Of a stretch of 64,000 nucleotides of DNA, positions 29,201-62,574 are shown piece after piece. Under the pieces are notes generated by a model, which was given only the letters and a program-made list of their open reading frames with translations, was not told the DNA's origin and ran no database searches. Position 1 is the stretch's first letter. Each line of letters begins with the position of its first letter. The stretch comes from Elysia crispata (taxonomy: Eukaryota; Mollusca; Gastropoda; Plakobranchidae): the NCBI GenBank assembly GCA_033675545.1, contig JAWDGP010000540.1, forward strand, positions 443,501 through 507,500, read 5' to 3'. The position numbers were made by a program, and so were the translations under genes.

Positions 29201-31653
29201 ACAAGCTAAGAAAACTAGTTTTTGTCAGAGTTCAGAGCGAAACTGATGAATGAACCTTCACCAAAGACAGCATAATGTGCTTAGTAATGGATGCTGTAGA
29301 GGACAAAAATAAAGCGAGTCATTAATATTTTTTGGGGCAGATTCAGATTTTTTGACAGAATCATTCAGATTTTCTTTCCCTGGAGAGTGGCAAGTCTGCA
29401 TAATACCTTTTGACATTTTTAAACATTAGAACTGCTCACTTCTAATGTAAAAAATAAAATGAGGCCATGTTTTACATTGTGTTGTTTGCTTCTAAACAGT
29501 TAAAACAGATTCAAGTAATGGCATTTGTCTCTGGTAAAAATTACAAGGTGTAGAAAATGTTTAACATGTCACATATTACTGCTGCTTATTGTTTGTATAA
29601 TTTAACTAATATCTGAACTAATCACAAAAAAAAACCTACAGACATATCCTAATGAAGTGAAACTGTTGGACCCTATGACCTTCGTTCATTTATATCTTTG
29701 TCACAGTTTGTGTGATTCTCAGTAATGACAACAGCAGGAAACTGTGATTATTCTCCAAGAGTACTTAAAATCTATTATTTTTTTCATGTTTTAATTCTTT
29801 AAATGTGTAGGCCCATGGGAAAACCCTTCACATGAATCAAAAAAAAACAACCAGATGAACTCAGTTTTAGATTTTGCAAACAATCCTGAGCATTTTGCTT
29901 GTTATTTGAAGGTTCGATCTTGTTAAGATAAAAAAAAATTATGGAGTTTTCAAACCACCCGGTTGAAAAAGTGTTGTTTTGAGGAAATGGCCTTTGAAAT
30001 TGAACTTATTTTTTTTCATTGACATGTTTAAGCCACGAATCTAATCTGAAGTGGTTTCGCAAAATTATTCGATTCAAAAGTTTAGATATTTTAGAATAAA
30101 ATAAGACGAAGTGGAATGAACAGATAAATGAATAGAGTTTCTAAGAAAATGAAATTTCCACTTTCATTTTCAAACTTGGGTATGAAAATGGACTTAAAAT
30201 AGATCTAGTACAAAATCTAGCGACATACAAAGGTTTTCCTGTGCTCCCACACAAATACACTTTTATAAAAGTTCAAGAAAAAACTGGTGTATCAGGTTCC
30301 TTTATAAATATTTGAGAAGGAAAAGAGGTGGACAATACATCCCTTATCAGTCACACTACAATGAGATGAGGAAGAAGTGTATGTACCAGTAAATCACTAT
30401 CATAAGTCGCAAGCAGCTACCCTGAAGTCTTTATAGTTAACTTACCTCACTATCATACTGAAATTCAAGACAAGATATGAATTCTCAAAAAACTGTTTGC
30501 CAAAGGTCACTACTTCTAGTACTTCTACTAGAATAGATATTTCTATTGCTGTAATTGTGTAAAAAGAACATAGTGCAGCAGTGAAATATCTGGCACCAGG
30601 TTGCACAGATTTATACCCTGATTTAATGAACTGATTTATATTTTTCTGCATTTTGTCCACCCTTATTCAGGCATCACCGTGAGCAGATGAGGCGAATGGA
30701 TGAGATGTTCCAAACTCCCTTTATGGGGATGGGTGGGGGCTTTGGTGGTGGGATGTTAAGCCTGGAAAATGGTAATGGCAGGCCTTCAGACAGACATCAT
30801 CAAAGGCAGGAGCAAAGAGCTCAGAATGCCCAGGTGTCCCGACGCCATCAGTTCATGGACCCATTAGCACACTTTGATTCCATGTTCTCCAATATGAGGA
30901 GCATGATGTCAGACATGCACAGGGCATTTGTAAGTTTGAAAATCTTATTGTGTTTGGCTAGCCTGATATCAGACATGTAATAATGTACAGGCCTTTGTAA
31001 GTTGTTGTGTTCTATTTTGTAGTATTGCACATGAACAGGGCCTAACCCTGTAAAAGTATTCTGCCAAGTAGTCATGTTTGGTACAAGTACTCCTGCCTGA
31101 GAATTTTCAAAAAAATTCCCAACAAAATGCTATCTTCTCAATCAGCACCTGTTCTTCAAATATGCAACTTTATGTAAACTTGCCAGCAAATTTTACAAGT
31201 GTTTATATGATATATTTTTATACTCCAAGTTGGGCTTTTGAAAAAAAAATATTTTTAGGAAATTGGTAAGCTATTGCTGTAACTTAAGAGCGAGGCTTCC
31301 CTTGGCTCTTCCCATTTTTCTCCTTCCCATAACGTTTTTTTCTGGGATTTAGATCTAAATATAAAGATCAATCAATCAGGTACCATGATTTAAATATGAT
31401 TTTTAGCTAAAACAACTGATTGTATGTATCTTCAAATCTTCACAGGTTTTAGTTAATGGATGGATTGATTGAAATAAGAAGTTAATGTGAAGACACAACA
31501 AATTTGATTAAAAATGTTTTAAAAAAATTAAGTCTCATGGCCCTATTATAAATGATTCTGATTTTTTTTTTTATTTCATAATCATTAACAAAACCATCAT
31601 AAGTCATCATCATAAACAAAACCATCATCATCATCATCATCATCAATATCATC

Positions 31654-31719
<66 letters not shown>

Positions 31720-34440
31720 GATTAAAAAAGAAGCGTTTAAGAGTAAAAAAAAAATATTCTCATTGATACACAAAATCCATGACTTGATAGCATTTTGTTA
31801 CTCTATAAACTCACATTGTGGATTTCGATTTATATGTTTGACTCAAGAAATTCTTACAGCAATTGGATTTTAATGTTGCTTTGTTTTGTTTCATTCATCT
31901 CCTAGGACCAAGTGTCTGATAATCCAAATAATCCAAACACCCACATGTATCAGCAATCTTCCTTCTACTCTTCCTCCAATGTGGGCAATGGAGCACCCAA
32001 AGTGTTCCAAGCTTCATCATCTGTGCGACAAATCCCTGGTGGTGTAAGTGACTTGCTCTAATTTGTCTCATCTGGTTTGCCCTAGAAGCAGAAACCAATT
32101 GTTTATCTCATTATTTTAATTTCAATTTGTCTTGCTCAATAAAATTTCAATCATCAATGTCGGCCAAATTTATTCAAAGAATTTGACAAATAGAGGAAAT
32201 CATTCCAGTTGTAAAGAAAACGAAAATTACTTCACCAAATGACTTAAGGCCTGTAGTTTTGTCTTCTTTGTAGTGAAATGTTTTAAGGAAAAAAAAAAAC
32301 ATGTTCAAAAGAAATCTGTTTTTAGGTGGAATCTGGACCCAAACTTCTGAAGTTTACTTATGACGAAAGATTGTTATGATTTTGAATGGTGTGTTATACC
32401 ATCCAATGGTGGGATAAATTGTAAAAATATGAAAGTAAACATCCAAATCATCCACAATATTTTTACCGCTCTTGTATTTCAGTGCATTGTTATGTCATAT
32501 TTGCAGGAAAACACATCAAAATAATTAACTTATTTGCTATATTGCTTTTTTATCTAGAAGAGTGTAAATCTTCTGAACAAGGTAAGAACAAACTTCTCTC
32601 TAAGATGAATTAAGACATTTTACTGTCCATTCTGCTGAAGTTTCGATCTAGGATACATAAAGTATACTCAGGAAGTAGTGTGGTAAGCCTAATATTCTCA
32701 ATAGTAATCTCTCACTTGTGAATCATCAGGTAAAAGAGACAAGGAAGGCTGTGAGGGACTCAGAGACTGGTGTGGAACGTGTGGCAATGGGCCACCACAT
32801 TAATGACAGAGCTCATATCATTGAGCGGAGCAGGAACTCTCGCACCGGCGAGAGCAATGAAAATCAGGAGCTGATCAACCTCAATGAAGGTCTGTTGTCT
32901 CGAGTAATAAATGTTAGTGCTTAGAAGATCAGATTCAGCAAAATTATTGTTGTAGTTATGATGATATCATCAACTCTTGCTCTGGAATCATTGAGCCTCT
33001 ATGTTGTATTGATCAGAATATTTTACTTCATTCATTTTTTTATTGGAATATATGTTCAGTTTTCAAAGTTTCAGCTTTTTTTTTAATTGTGGATAATTTA
33101 CGACAAAATAAAAATGTAATAAAACCTAATCTAAAAAGGAATTTCCAGACATCTTGCGTTGAATAATTTCTTTGATAAAAAAAAAAAATAGTTATTCAGT
33201 AACAAATGACATTTATTATATTTGTCTTAGGTTAAAGAGAAGCTGTGATAAAAACTGTTTAAAGCCTTGGGTTATATGAATACAAAAAGGCCATGTGCCA
33301 GTCTTTATTAATTATTGAGTCTTTTTGCTTTCTAGTACAAATGATGTCCAAGTCTTGTTTGATCATTTAAAAAAAAAAAAAGAACACATCTGTATGTAAA
33401 AAAAAAATGACCCTATGGCTCTAGATCTACATACCCTGGCAAATTAATATCAGCCAAGATAACTGTTTGAACTAACAGAGGAGGACTTAAGCCCCTGATT
33501 CCCTGATTTGAGAGTGTTATCTATTAGAAGTAAAGCATCAAAAGTACACATTGAGAGAAAAATGTTCCTTTGACTATGCTTAAAAATAAAACAATTGGAG
33601 TGAAACACAAAAAAAAATCAGCCAGAGCTGCCAATCTGTACTTATTTTAGTAATTATATGATGAAATGGTGTTTATAACACTGAAGCTCCGAAGATTGTC
33701 CAAAATACTGACATGGTTTTAAGCTAGACACATAATTTTATTTCTCTTAAAAGTGTACTGAGAATTTTCTGATTTTTAAATCAAATGTCAGTATACTTCT
33801 CATTTTAGAATGAATAATATGGTAGGTCCTCACTAGGTGTGATCTAAGTTCTTGTTGAAATATATGCATACCAAAAGTTAAGTCACCTCTGTTAAATTGA
33901 GTTAAATTTATCCACATCATGATATACCATGGTATAACCCTCGCTAGCTTCTTTGCATCTTAAAAACACCAAAGAATCTGGAATAGAGCTAAGATGCCAT
34001 GTGAAATATTGAAATAATTTCTCATCAGAACTGAACAATACAAGCTTCAAAGGTTGTCAGCTCTTCCTGAAAAATGAACTATGTGATTAACTCTAATAGT
34101 ACATTCACAATTATATAAATGCAAACTTAAACAAATAAGAAAAACAGCTCAAGGCTGGAACTGATGTGATATTTCTCAAAGCATTTCCTCATCAACAAAA
34201 TATTTAGCATATTTCTATTATTGATTCACTTTCCCTTTCTATCATCTTGTCACTACAGAGGAGGCGCCAGCATTTGATAGTGAATATCAGGACAGGTGGC
34301 ACAACACCATGAAAGGTGTGGAGCAGCGGCGTCGCAGAATTAGGGAGCAAACCCACAGGCCTGCCCAGGCACACCGTGCTCTGCCTGAGCCTGAAAAAAG
34401 CTCACGCCGTCCACGCAAAACAAGCCACAGAAAGGATTAA
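26273..34440 (+). CDS. MLF: Myeloid leukemia factor (MLF1/MLF2 family)
   Basis: MLF proteins are conserved animal adaptors acting in nucleus and cytoplasm, linked to 14-3-3 binding, chromatin regulation and protein-aggregate handling. Coding exons: 26273-26313, 30671-30929, 31906-32043, 32730-32889, 34259-34440. All phases agree, giving 259 residues, a normal MLF length. Recognisable parts in order: N-terminus MFGPSVFDNDPFF; Met/Gly-rich RRMDEMFQTPFMGMGGGF; the HFDSMFSNMRSMMSDMHRAF block; SGAPKVYQ-type SNVGNGAPKVFQASSS; the family core VKETRKAVRDSETGVERVAM, GHHINDRAHIIERSRN and GENEENQ-like text; and EEAPAFDSEYQDRWHN. The tail is basic (SSRRPRKTSHRKD). Donors are GTAAGT except exon 4, which uses GTCTGT. 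Intron 1 (4.36 kb) holds a LINE fragment and a DNA transposon. A 24-nt microexon may be inserted before exon 4. Confidence 0.93.
27510..27850 (-). mobile_element. LINE 3' fragment, copy D (in MLF intron 1)
   Basis: Matches the 3' part of copy A (5222-5600) in the same orientation: ggcgatcatgacctta, then the gcacatctatcactt-like and gtttcaaagatgtttyag blocks. Only a few hundred bases remain. It lies antisense to MLF. Confidence 0.65.
27936..29398. mobile_element. Non-autonomous DNA transposon, hAT-like, 1463 bp
   Basis: Starts CAGACCTGCCATTC and ends with the inverse GAGTGGCAAGTCTG (2 mismatches over 14 bases). Both ends are flanked by the 7-bp direct repeat CATAATA (27929-27935 and 29399-29405), as expected of target duplication. 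CAG...CTG ends fit hAT elements, which usually duplicate 8 bp. Near both ends there is a direct repeat, agaatcattc followed by gattt (27965 and 29358). No transposase frame was recognised. It sits in MLF intron 1, so it is probably tolerated. Confidence 0.65.
30909..31003 (+). repeat. Duplicated splice-donor region of MLF exon 2
   Basis: The exon end tcagacatgcacagggcattt|gtaag (donor at 30930) is echoed 67 bp downstream as tcagacatg...gtacaggccttt|gtaag (donor at 30997). A weaker third echo (gcacatgaacagggcc) lies at about 31027. Using the second donor would add 67 nt, and the frame stops first (the extended frame closes at 30980). Confidence 0.6.
31613..31717. repeat. (ATC)n and (AAT)n microsatellites in MLF intron 2
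   Basis: Short CAT/ATC repeats (about 31621-31645) are followed by about 20 AAT triplets (31653-31717). Confidence 0.9.
32558..32581 (+). CDS. Candidate optional 24-nt MLF microexon
   Basis: A pyrimidine-rich acceptor (ttgcttttttatctag) and a strong donor (AAG|GTAAGAA) bracket exactly 24 nt reading KSVNLLNK. Both sides are phase 0, as are the neighbouring MLF exons 3 and 4, so inclusion would insert eight residues between PGG and VKETRK without changing the frame. The family normally runs directly from PGG to VKETRK, so it would be an alternative form. Confidence 0.45.
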
Positions 34441-34861
34441 GCTGACTTCCTTATTGGAGTCGGACTCGGCTCGTTGAAGAAAAAAAATGTTTTGTACCCA
34501 GTTCAAATCAATTCAAAAAGTTAGAATGGTTCAATCTCTCTGCAAATGTCTACTAACATACTTTAAAGACAAAGTCAAAATCTAAAATTTAATAATAATT
34601 CTTCAATCTGCAGTTTGGAGTAAATCTGATAAAAATTGTTATAAAGTCAATCAGAAGTAAGTGATCAAAATATCTAGAAGACTTTTTTTTTTTGCTTTGC
34701 CACATTTATTTCAAAATTCTAACTTCGATTAATTTGTACTGGCTTTGCAAATGCCATCTCTGTTGCTAAAATTGACTCCGCCCATTATATAATAAGTGTT
34801 TGAAAATATAAAAAAGATATAACAAACATGTATGAAAAATCCAGTTATGTGCTTTAATAAA
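34441..34861 (+). terminator. MLF 3' UTR with AATAAA signal
   Basis: The first canonical polyadenylation hexamer after the MLF stop is AATAAA at 34856-34861. The UTR is AT-rich. Later hexamers exist (for example near 36280), so a longer UTR cannot be excluded. Confidence 0.5.
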
Positions 34862-34879
34862 CAGTCCATTACTGAAAGA

Positions 34880-37800
34880 GTGTTACTGATATTTTAAATA
34901 TTTTTTAGGAAAGCAGGATCATTTTTACAAGAATTCCTTCACCAAATTTTTTTTTCACATATATTGTTTTAGGTTTGTATTTTCCTCTCTAAATATGCAC
35001 TTGTAGTGCAACTTTTGTTAATTTAAATACTTTACTAATAAGTTCTAAAATCAATTTATCACCTATTATACTGTCAAAACTGAATAATCTTAGCCTTTTC
35101 AAAACATATATAAATTAGATGCTCAATCATCATACATATATAATTTAAACATATAGCTATAAACTTGACAGAGAGGTCTAATTTAAAAAAAAAATTAGTT
35201 TCTTGTCTGAATCTTAAGTTGAATCATTTTTTGTTGAGCTTATCAATGAATATTCTTTTTAATCATAGTGGTACGTGCTCTATTAATCAGCCTTTTTCAT
35301 GGAATATTTTTGATTAACTCTGTATCTCAGGAGAGCTCTGTTTGTAACTAAGAGTATAAAACTAAAAGGCTAGGAATTATTCTCTCCAAATTTGCCACAC
35401 AATATTCTTCAAATATATTTAAAGATAATGTTACAAATGAAGATGGAATTGTGAATAGCTCAAACATTTGGTATTTGATGAAAACAATCCTTGCATGAGA
35501 GGATTTAAGACAAGTATACTGGAAACTTTGTTTTAGCCACACGTACATCAAACCTTTGTGTTCAGATTTTTGGAATCCAGCTGTTGTGGTGTAAATAATC
35601 TGACTGTGATTCAAGTGATTCAAACGGAGGAACGAATCATAAAGCACATGTTTACATAAAACGAATGGAAACAACTTTCATTTGTAAATTTATAGTTGAT
35701 TTCAAACTTTTATTATCAAAGTATTATTTCATATTTCTCAGAAATTACATTTCTTTACTTATATTTGTACATTACTCATTTTGGAACAAAGCATGACCAA
35801 AGATTAGTGTTATGTTAAGACAATATTAATGGCTTGGGGCTACTTAACTTTATAATTCTCATTGAGAGAAATGAGCATTTCACAGGTTTGCTGTGGCATC
35901 TTTGGTTGAAATTGTTTTTCTATGCCTCTATTTAATTGCAGCTTGCACCACCCATGAAATAACTTGGTGACTTTATTCTATTCTTGTTCACCCAGTAGCA
36001 TTATAATTTTGGTACAGGTAAAGTTTTTTGCTTAATTTTCTCTCATTTTATTATTTTTTCAATGTTTGCCAACAATATTTGCTTTCCTGCCACCAAGTTC
36101 ATTCTTTCCACTCACTGGTGCCAATTTAGATTTCTTTCATTTTTTTTTTAAATTTGCAAAATGTTATTTTATTTTGCTGTGCATGTGTTTGAGCCTTTAC
36201 CTTCAATTTGAATTTTTTCTAAGTTAGTATTGAAAAAAGTGTGGTACTGCTATCAAAACCTACATACCATGCAAGAGAAATAAAAAAATATGACATTAAT
36301 ATTTTATTTTCAACATTTTGATATGCTGAAAATTTTGCAAAAAATATTTTTTCACATATAAAGAAAAATAAAAAAGGATAATAATTTTTTTATGTCATGG
36401 ATTTTTCTGATTTAAATTTGAAGGCCTGTCACAGTTCATTAATCCAACTCCCAGTAGTTTTAGGACTTTTAACTTGTCTTTTTCACTTGTATAATCTTTA
36501 GACAAAGTAAATCTAGTGGCAGCACTTGCAAAAATCCGTCCTGATCATTTTCATGCTCATTTCCATCTCTATCCAATTTCCAATGCATCCTACTCCAGCA
36601 ATCATAATAAGTTAGCCAAGGAAGAAAACTTAATCATCTTGGAAGAAAGTTTCGATGAGGACAGGTTTTGTGAAATTACAGGGCAATCTGCTTTATTTCT
36701 TACAAGAGCATATGGTATTTGTTTGAATATAGAAAAATGCTAAAGACTTTAAAGAAAGGGAGGAAAAATATTTAAAAATGAAAGCTTAACTGTTCTGATT
36801 TTTCTTTCACTCACCAATCATGACCATAGTTGGTTCTAAGGGCTTAGCAGCGATCAAATTGTATGTTTTTAATAGGGGATTCTTGTGATGGTTATTTGGA
36901 CTGAATATTTTTTTCTTTTTAATAATTCTTTGGGTCTGTAGGGAAAATAGCTGCCTTTTTTTTTCTTCTCTCAGCAGGTCTGGGGAAAGTTGTGATAGTG
37001 CAGTAAATATTATTAACTTTGTTTTATGTTCATCCTAAAAGTTTTGATGATGCAAATGTCGCTATATTTAGGTAATATATGGGTATACTGTATTATTAAT
37101 ACCTGATATGCCTTCCGAAGTAAGAATCACATATAATTGTATGCTATCCAGAATATAAGCTGATCATGTTTTGCCTTGAATTTACTGGAAGCCTGCAATT
37201 CGCAAAGTCTAAAATTCCCTTTGAACTTTATTAGTACCTATATTGTTAAGCAGCATTTAGATTTTACTGGTGTCGGATGTTCTTAGTCTAATGGCTGATA
37301 CTTTCATTGATGATTGAGTTTTCCACAACCTTACCATAAATACTGCTAGTCTCATAAGTCATAAAATCCCTTAGTGAGGTAAATCGGTATTGTGAATACA
37401 TCTTTATTAGTATATATGATCTAGAGTTTAAGAGAAACAATTTTTTTCAAAAATTTATAATATTAATGGATTTTGTTTCTGAATTAAATATTTACAGAAA
37501 GGTTTTAATCAGAGATTGTCAATAAGTTTTATTGTGATACATTTGTATCAATGTTTAGAGACACATATGTAGTGATGCTTTTCCAATATAACTTTTTTCC
37601 TGTCTTGTGCTGTATTCACTGTCAATAAGTCATATTCTGCTCCTGTAATTTGAAGCAGGTTTTTTTTTTTTTTCAATTAGAGAATTTAGATAAATTTAAA
37701 AAAATTCTCTGAGTTTCTACTGACAATGGTTCTATTTTATATTTCTGATTGTCTCCTCAGTATCAAGGAGAGTGAGAGTGGCCTAGTTCTTCCCAGTATG

Positions 37801-39980
37801 CCTCTTTTCTACACAATGTATGTTATAACCTGACATGCCAATTATTTGTAATAGACACGTCAACCAACACTATTACGTCTTGTAACACGTTGGCGTTTTT
37901 TTTATTGGTTCTCTAGCTCTCAAAGATGGAAAGCATTTTGCCATAAAGGAATGTAAAATGTGTGCGGAAGATATCATTACAGGTGGAAGTCAAAAAGTCA
38001 TAAGCTGCAGTAATGACACATTCCTTGTTTTTTTTTGTTTTTGTCCCAGTGAAGCTTATGTGCCACAGACCTCTTCAGAGATAGGTTAGGCGAAGCCAGT
38101 TGTACAGCTAGCTTTATAATAATTCAAATTATCCTTATCCTTACCTTGCTAGAATGTGGTCGTGCTAGTTCCTCATTGCATTGATTCCTTGAAATGATTT
38201 TTTTAATATGTTTTTTTCAACCGATATTCTTTTAGCTTTAGCAAAAATTTATGAATTTTCATTTTTAAGGGACTGTAATTCTAATTGAAATTAACAAATG
38301 CAAATTTTCTCCTTTAGCCTTATACACTTTTGTAAGCTGTTTACACAATATGCCAGAGTAACAATCATTTGTGTAGCCTCTTATGGAATTCAACTATTTA
38401 ACCATTTTGTTCTATGAACTTACTTCCTTAACTGAACAAATCAAGATAGTAGATCAATTATCTGCTAAACCTTAAGCATAGTTTCTGATGTTCCACCTCT
38501 AACTTCTGGTCTGTAGTAACAGTATACATGTACCAACCAAACAGCTCATCTTGGTCATGCTTGGTTCCAGACCAGTGGATTAAGATGATACGGGTGTGAA
38601 ATTTAGACTGAAACTGATTCAGATTCCTTTTATGTGAATACTGCCTCAAAATATCAATATCAGTCCTGCATATGATTCCACTCAAAGGTAACGTAGGTCT
38701 ACCATATAAATGTGATTTTGTTAAAAAAAAATTTTTTCTCCTAGGTCTATACAATGTTAATTTTAATATGTATATTGTAACTTTTGATGCAGATACCTAG
38801 CTCCCTATCCATTAGAGATATGACAATATATGTTGAAGACATTATCAGTTGATGATTGTGTCCTACAAACTATAAATTAAGCTTGCTTTGAAAAATTATA
38901 AAACCAAAACTGTGGTGTTGTGATTACTTTCGTTTTCTTTCCTTTTCTTTGTTATGTTTTGTTTTGATTGCGTATTTCAAGTGTGGTTTGATTTCTCACA
39001 TTTTATTTTATAGCTATCCAATCACATGAACTTTTGTCTGTTCACTTGTTTACACTTTCTAAAGGCTCTTTGAAAAAAGTGGCTAATTTTTAACATATTT
39101 TTTTAAGTTTTTGTGACTTTTTACAGGTTGTAGCTTAAGTTGCCTCACCATGTATTGGCTATAGCTTTAGTTGCCTTGGTTTTGTTTTGACAATTGTAGT
39201 TTGAAGTTACATTATTATTGTACTGCATCAGTTTGTTCATGTATATTGAAATCTATTAAATCTGTCTCTATTTTGCACCTCTTTGAATTGGAGCTTTTGT
39301 CTGTTGCAGATCTTGTTTTGTTTTTTTATTTTGATGCTTGCCTCTTCAAATTCAATTTCAGTTGCCAACCAGAAAATCATGTTCACTAGCCTATTAAAAG
39401 TATTTTATCTCAATTTTTTTTATGTCCTCTTATTCCCCAGTAGGTTAAAATTTTAAAAAATTCATCTCAGGTTGCGGTTTGTTTGTAAAAAGACTTTGGT
39501 TTCTGTATTGAGAACTACATGGTTCAGAATGGAGTCTACTGGTTTTGCTTAAATTAAAATAGAATGTCGTAGTGGACCTTTATGAACAGCTAAAGCAATA
39601 TTGTCTCCCTTGAAGAACCTAGACACTTCAAAAAACTCCGACAATTCTTCTAAAGCCCCCCAAAACGATTATTTAAGGTGCAAACGGGTGGATACGCTAC
39701 AACAAAAAACATACAGATTTCTACTAAATGTTTCTGAGTGTTAAGAGTTGACAATTTTCAACTACTGTAGATAGCATGATTTTATCGTTAATAGACTTGT
39801 GGCGTGTTATGTTGTCATATATCTCTGAGACATTTTGAACTTGGGTTAGGATTTTAAAAAATTTAAGAAAGAAAGAGTCACTACTTTTTTTTGTTTACTC
39901 CAGTATCGATGATCAAAATTAAAGTTCAAAATTCTTTAGTTTTCTGGAGGCAACAACAGACATATTCAAATTTGATTTTA
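34880..39980. other. Gene-poor interval between convergent MLF and M13 genes
   Basis: Five kilobases of AT-rich sequence, with T/A homopolymer runs and only short ORFs lacking domain features or splice context (for example 36516-36743 plus, 38458-38754 minus). It may be extended 3' UTR of either gene. I see no repeat element in it. Confidence 0.55.
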
Positions 39981-39981
39981 G

Positions 39982-39987
39982 TTTATT
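39982..39987 (-). terminator. Possible polyadenylation signal of the M13 gene
   Basis: AATAAA on the minus strand, about 290 bp beyond the stop codon of the M13 gene. It is the nearest canonical hexamer I noticed downstream of that stop. Confidence 0.4.
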
Positions 39988-40276
39988 TACCTTTATGAAT
40001 TACTATAGACGTAACATTTCTTTTAACAAATTTTCAGAAACACCTTTCGATAACTAGTAAAAGTATATTATTTATCTTCGCATTTTATCGCGATAGAATT
40101 ACATGTAGTATATCACACATAGTAATTGGATCAAAACAAGTATTGCGCATCCTTTTCTTTTAACAACACATTAAGTAATTAAATGGGATTGAAGAAATCA
40201 ATGATCAGGTCATCCACAAACAGGCAGCAATAATCATCTTTAATGTTGCACGGTGCTAAGACGTGCTATGTCACTC

Positions 40277-62254
<21,978 letters not shown>

Positions 62255-62574
62255 CTGAAAGAGTTCGAGTTTTAAAATTATAGCCTTCATAAAAATTGTG
62301 AAAAAAATTTAAAAAAAAAGAAAGTAATTATTATTTTTTTTCCCGTTTGAAATAAGCCTGAATAACAATATGGATGTGCGAGGCTAATTTTGACCATTGA
62401 CATATAAGAGCGATGCTTCTTTTAAAAATATTTTTTTTTTGCTCACTGTGTGACACACAATATTTTTCAACTTTTTTAAACCACGAAGCGTAAAGCGCGT
62501 CATTATTGTCAGAATTTTTTTTTTTTTAATTTTGAGAAGGCGGGGGTGCGGGCAACTCACAAAAAGTTGCAACC

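Noticed and set aside
36516-36743. 75-codon plus-strand ORF between the two genes
   Set aside because: No domain, no splice signals, composition like the surrounding AT-rich sequence.
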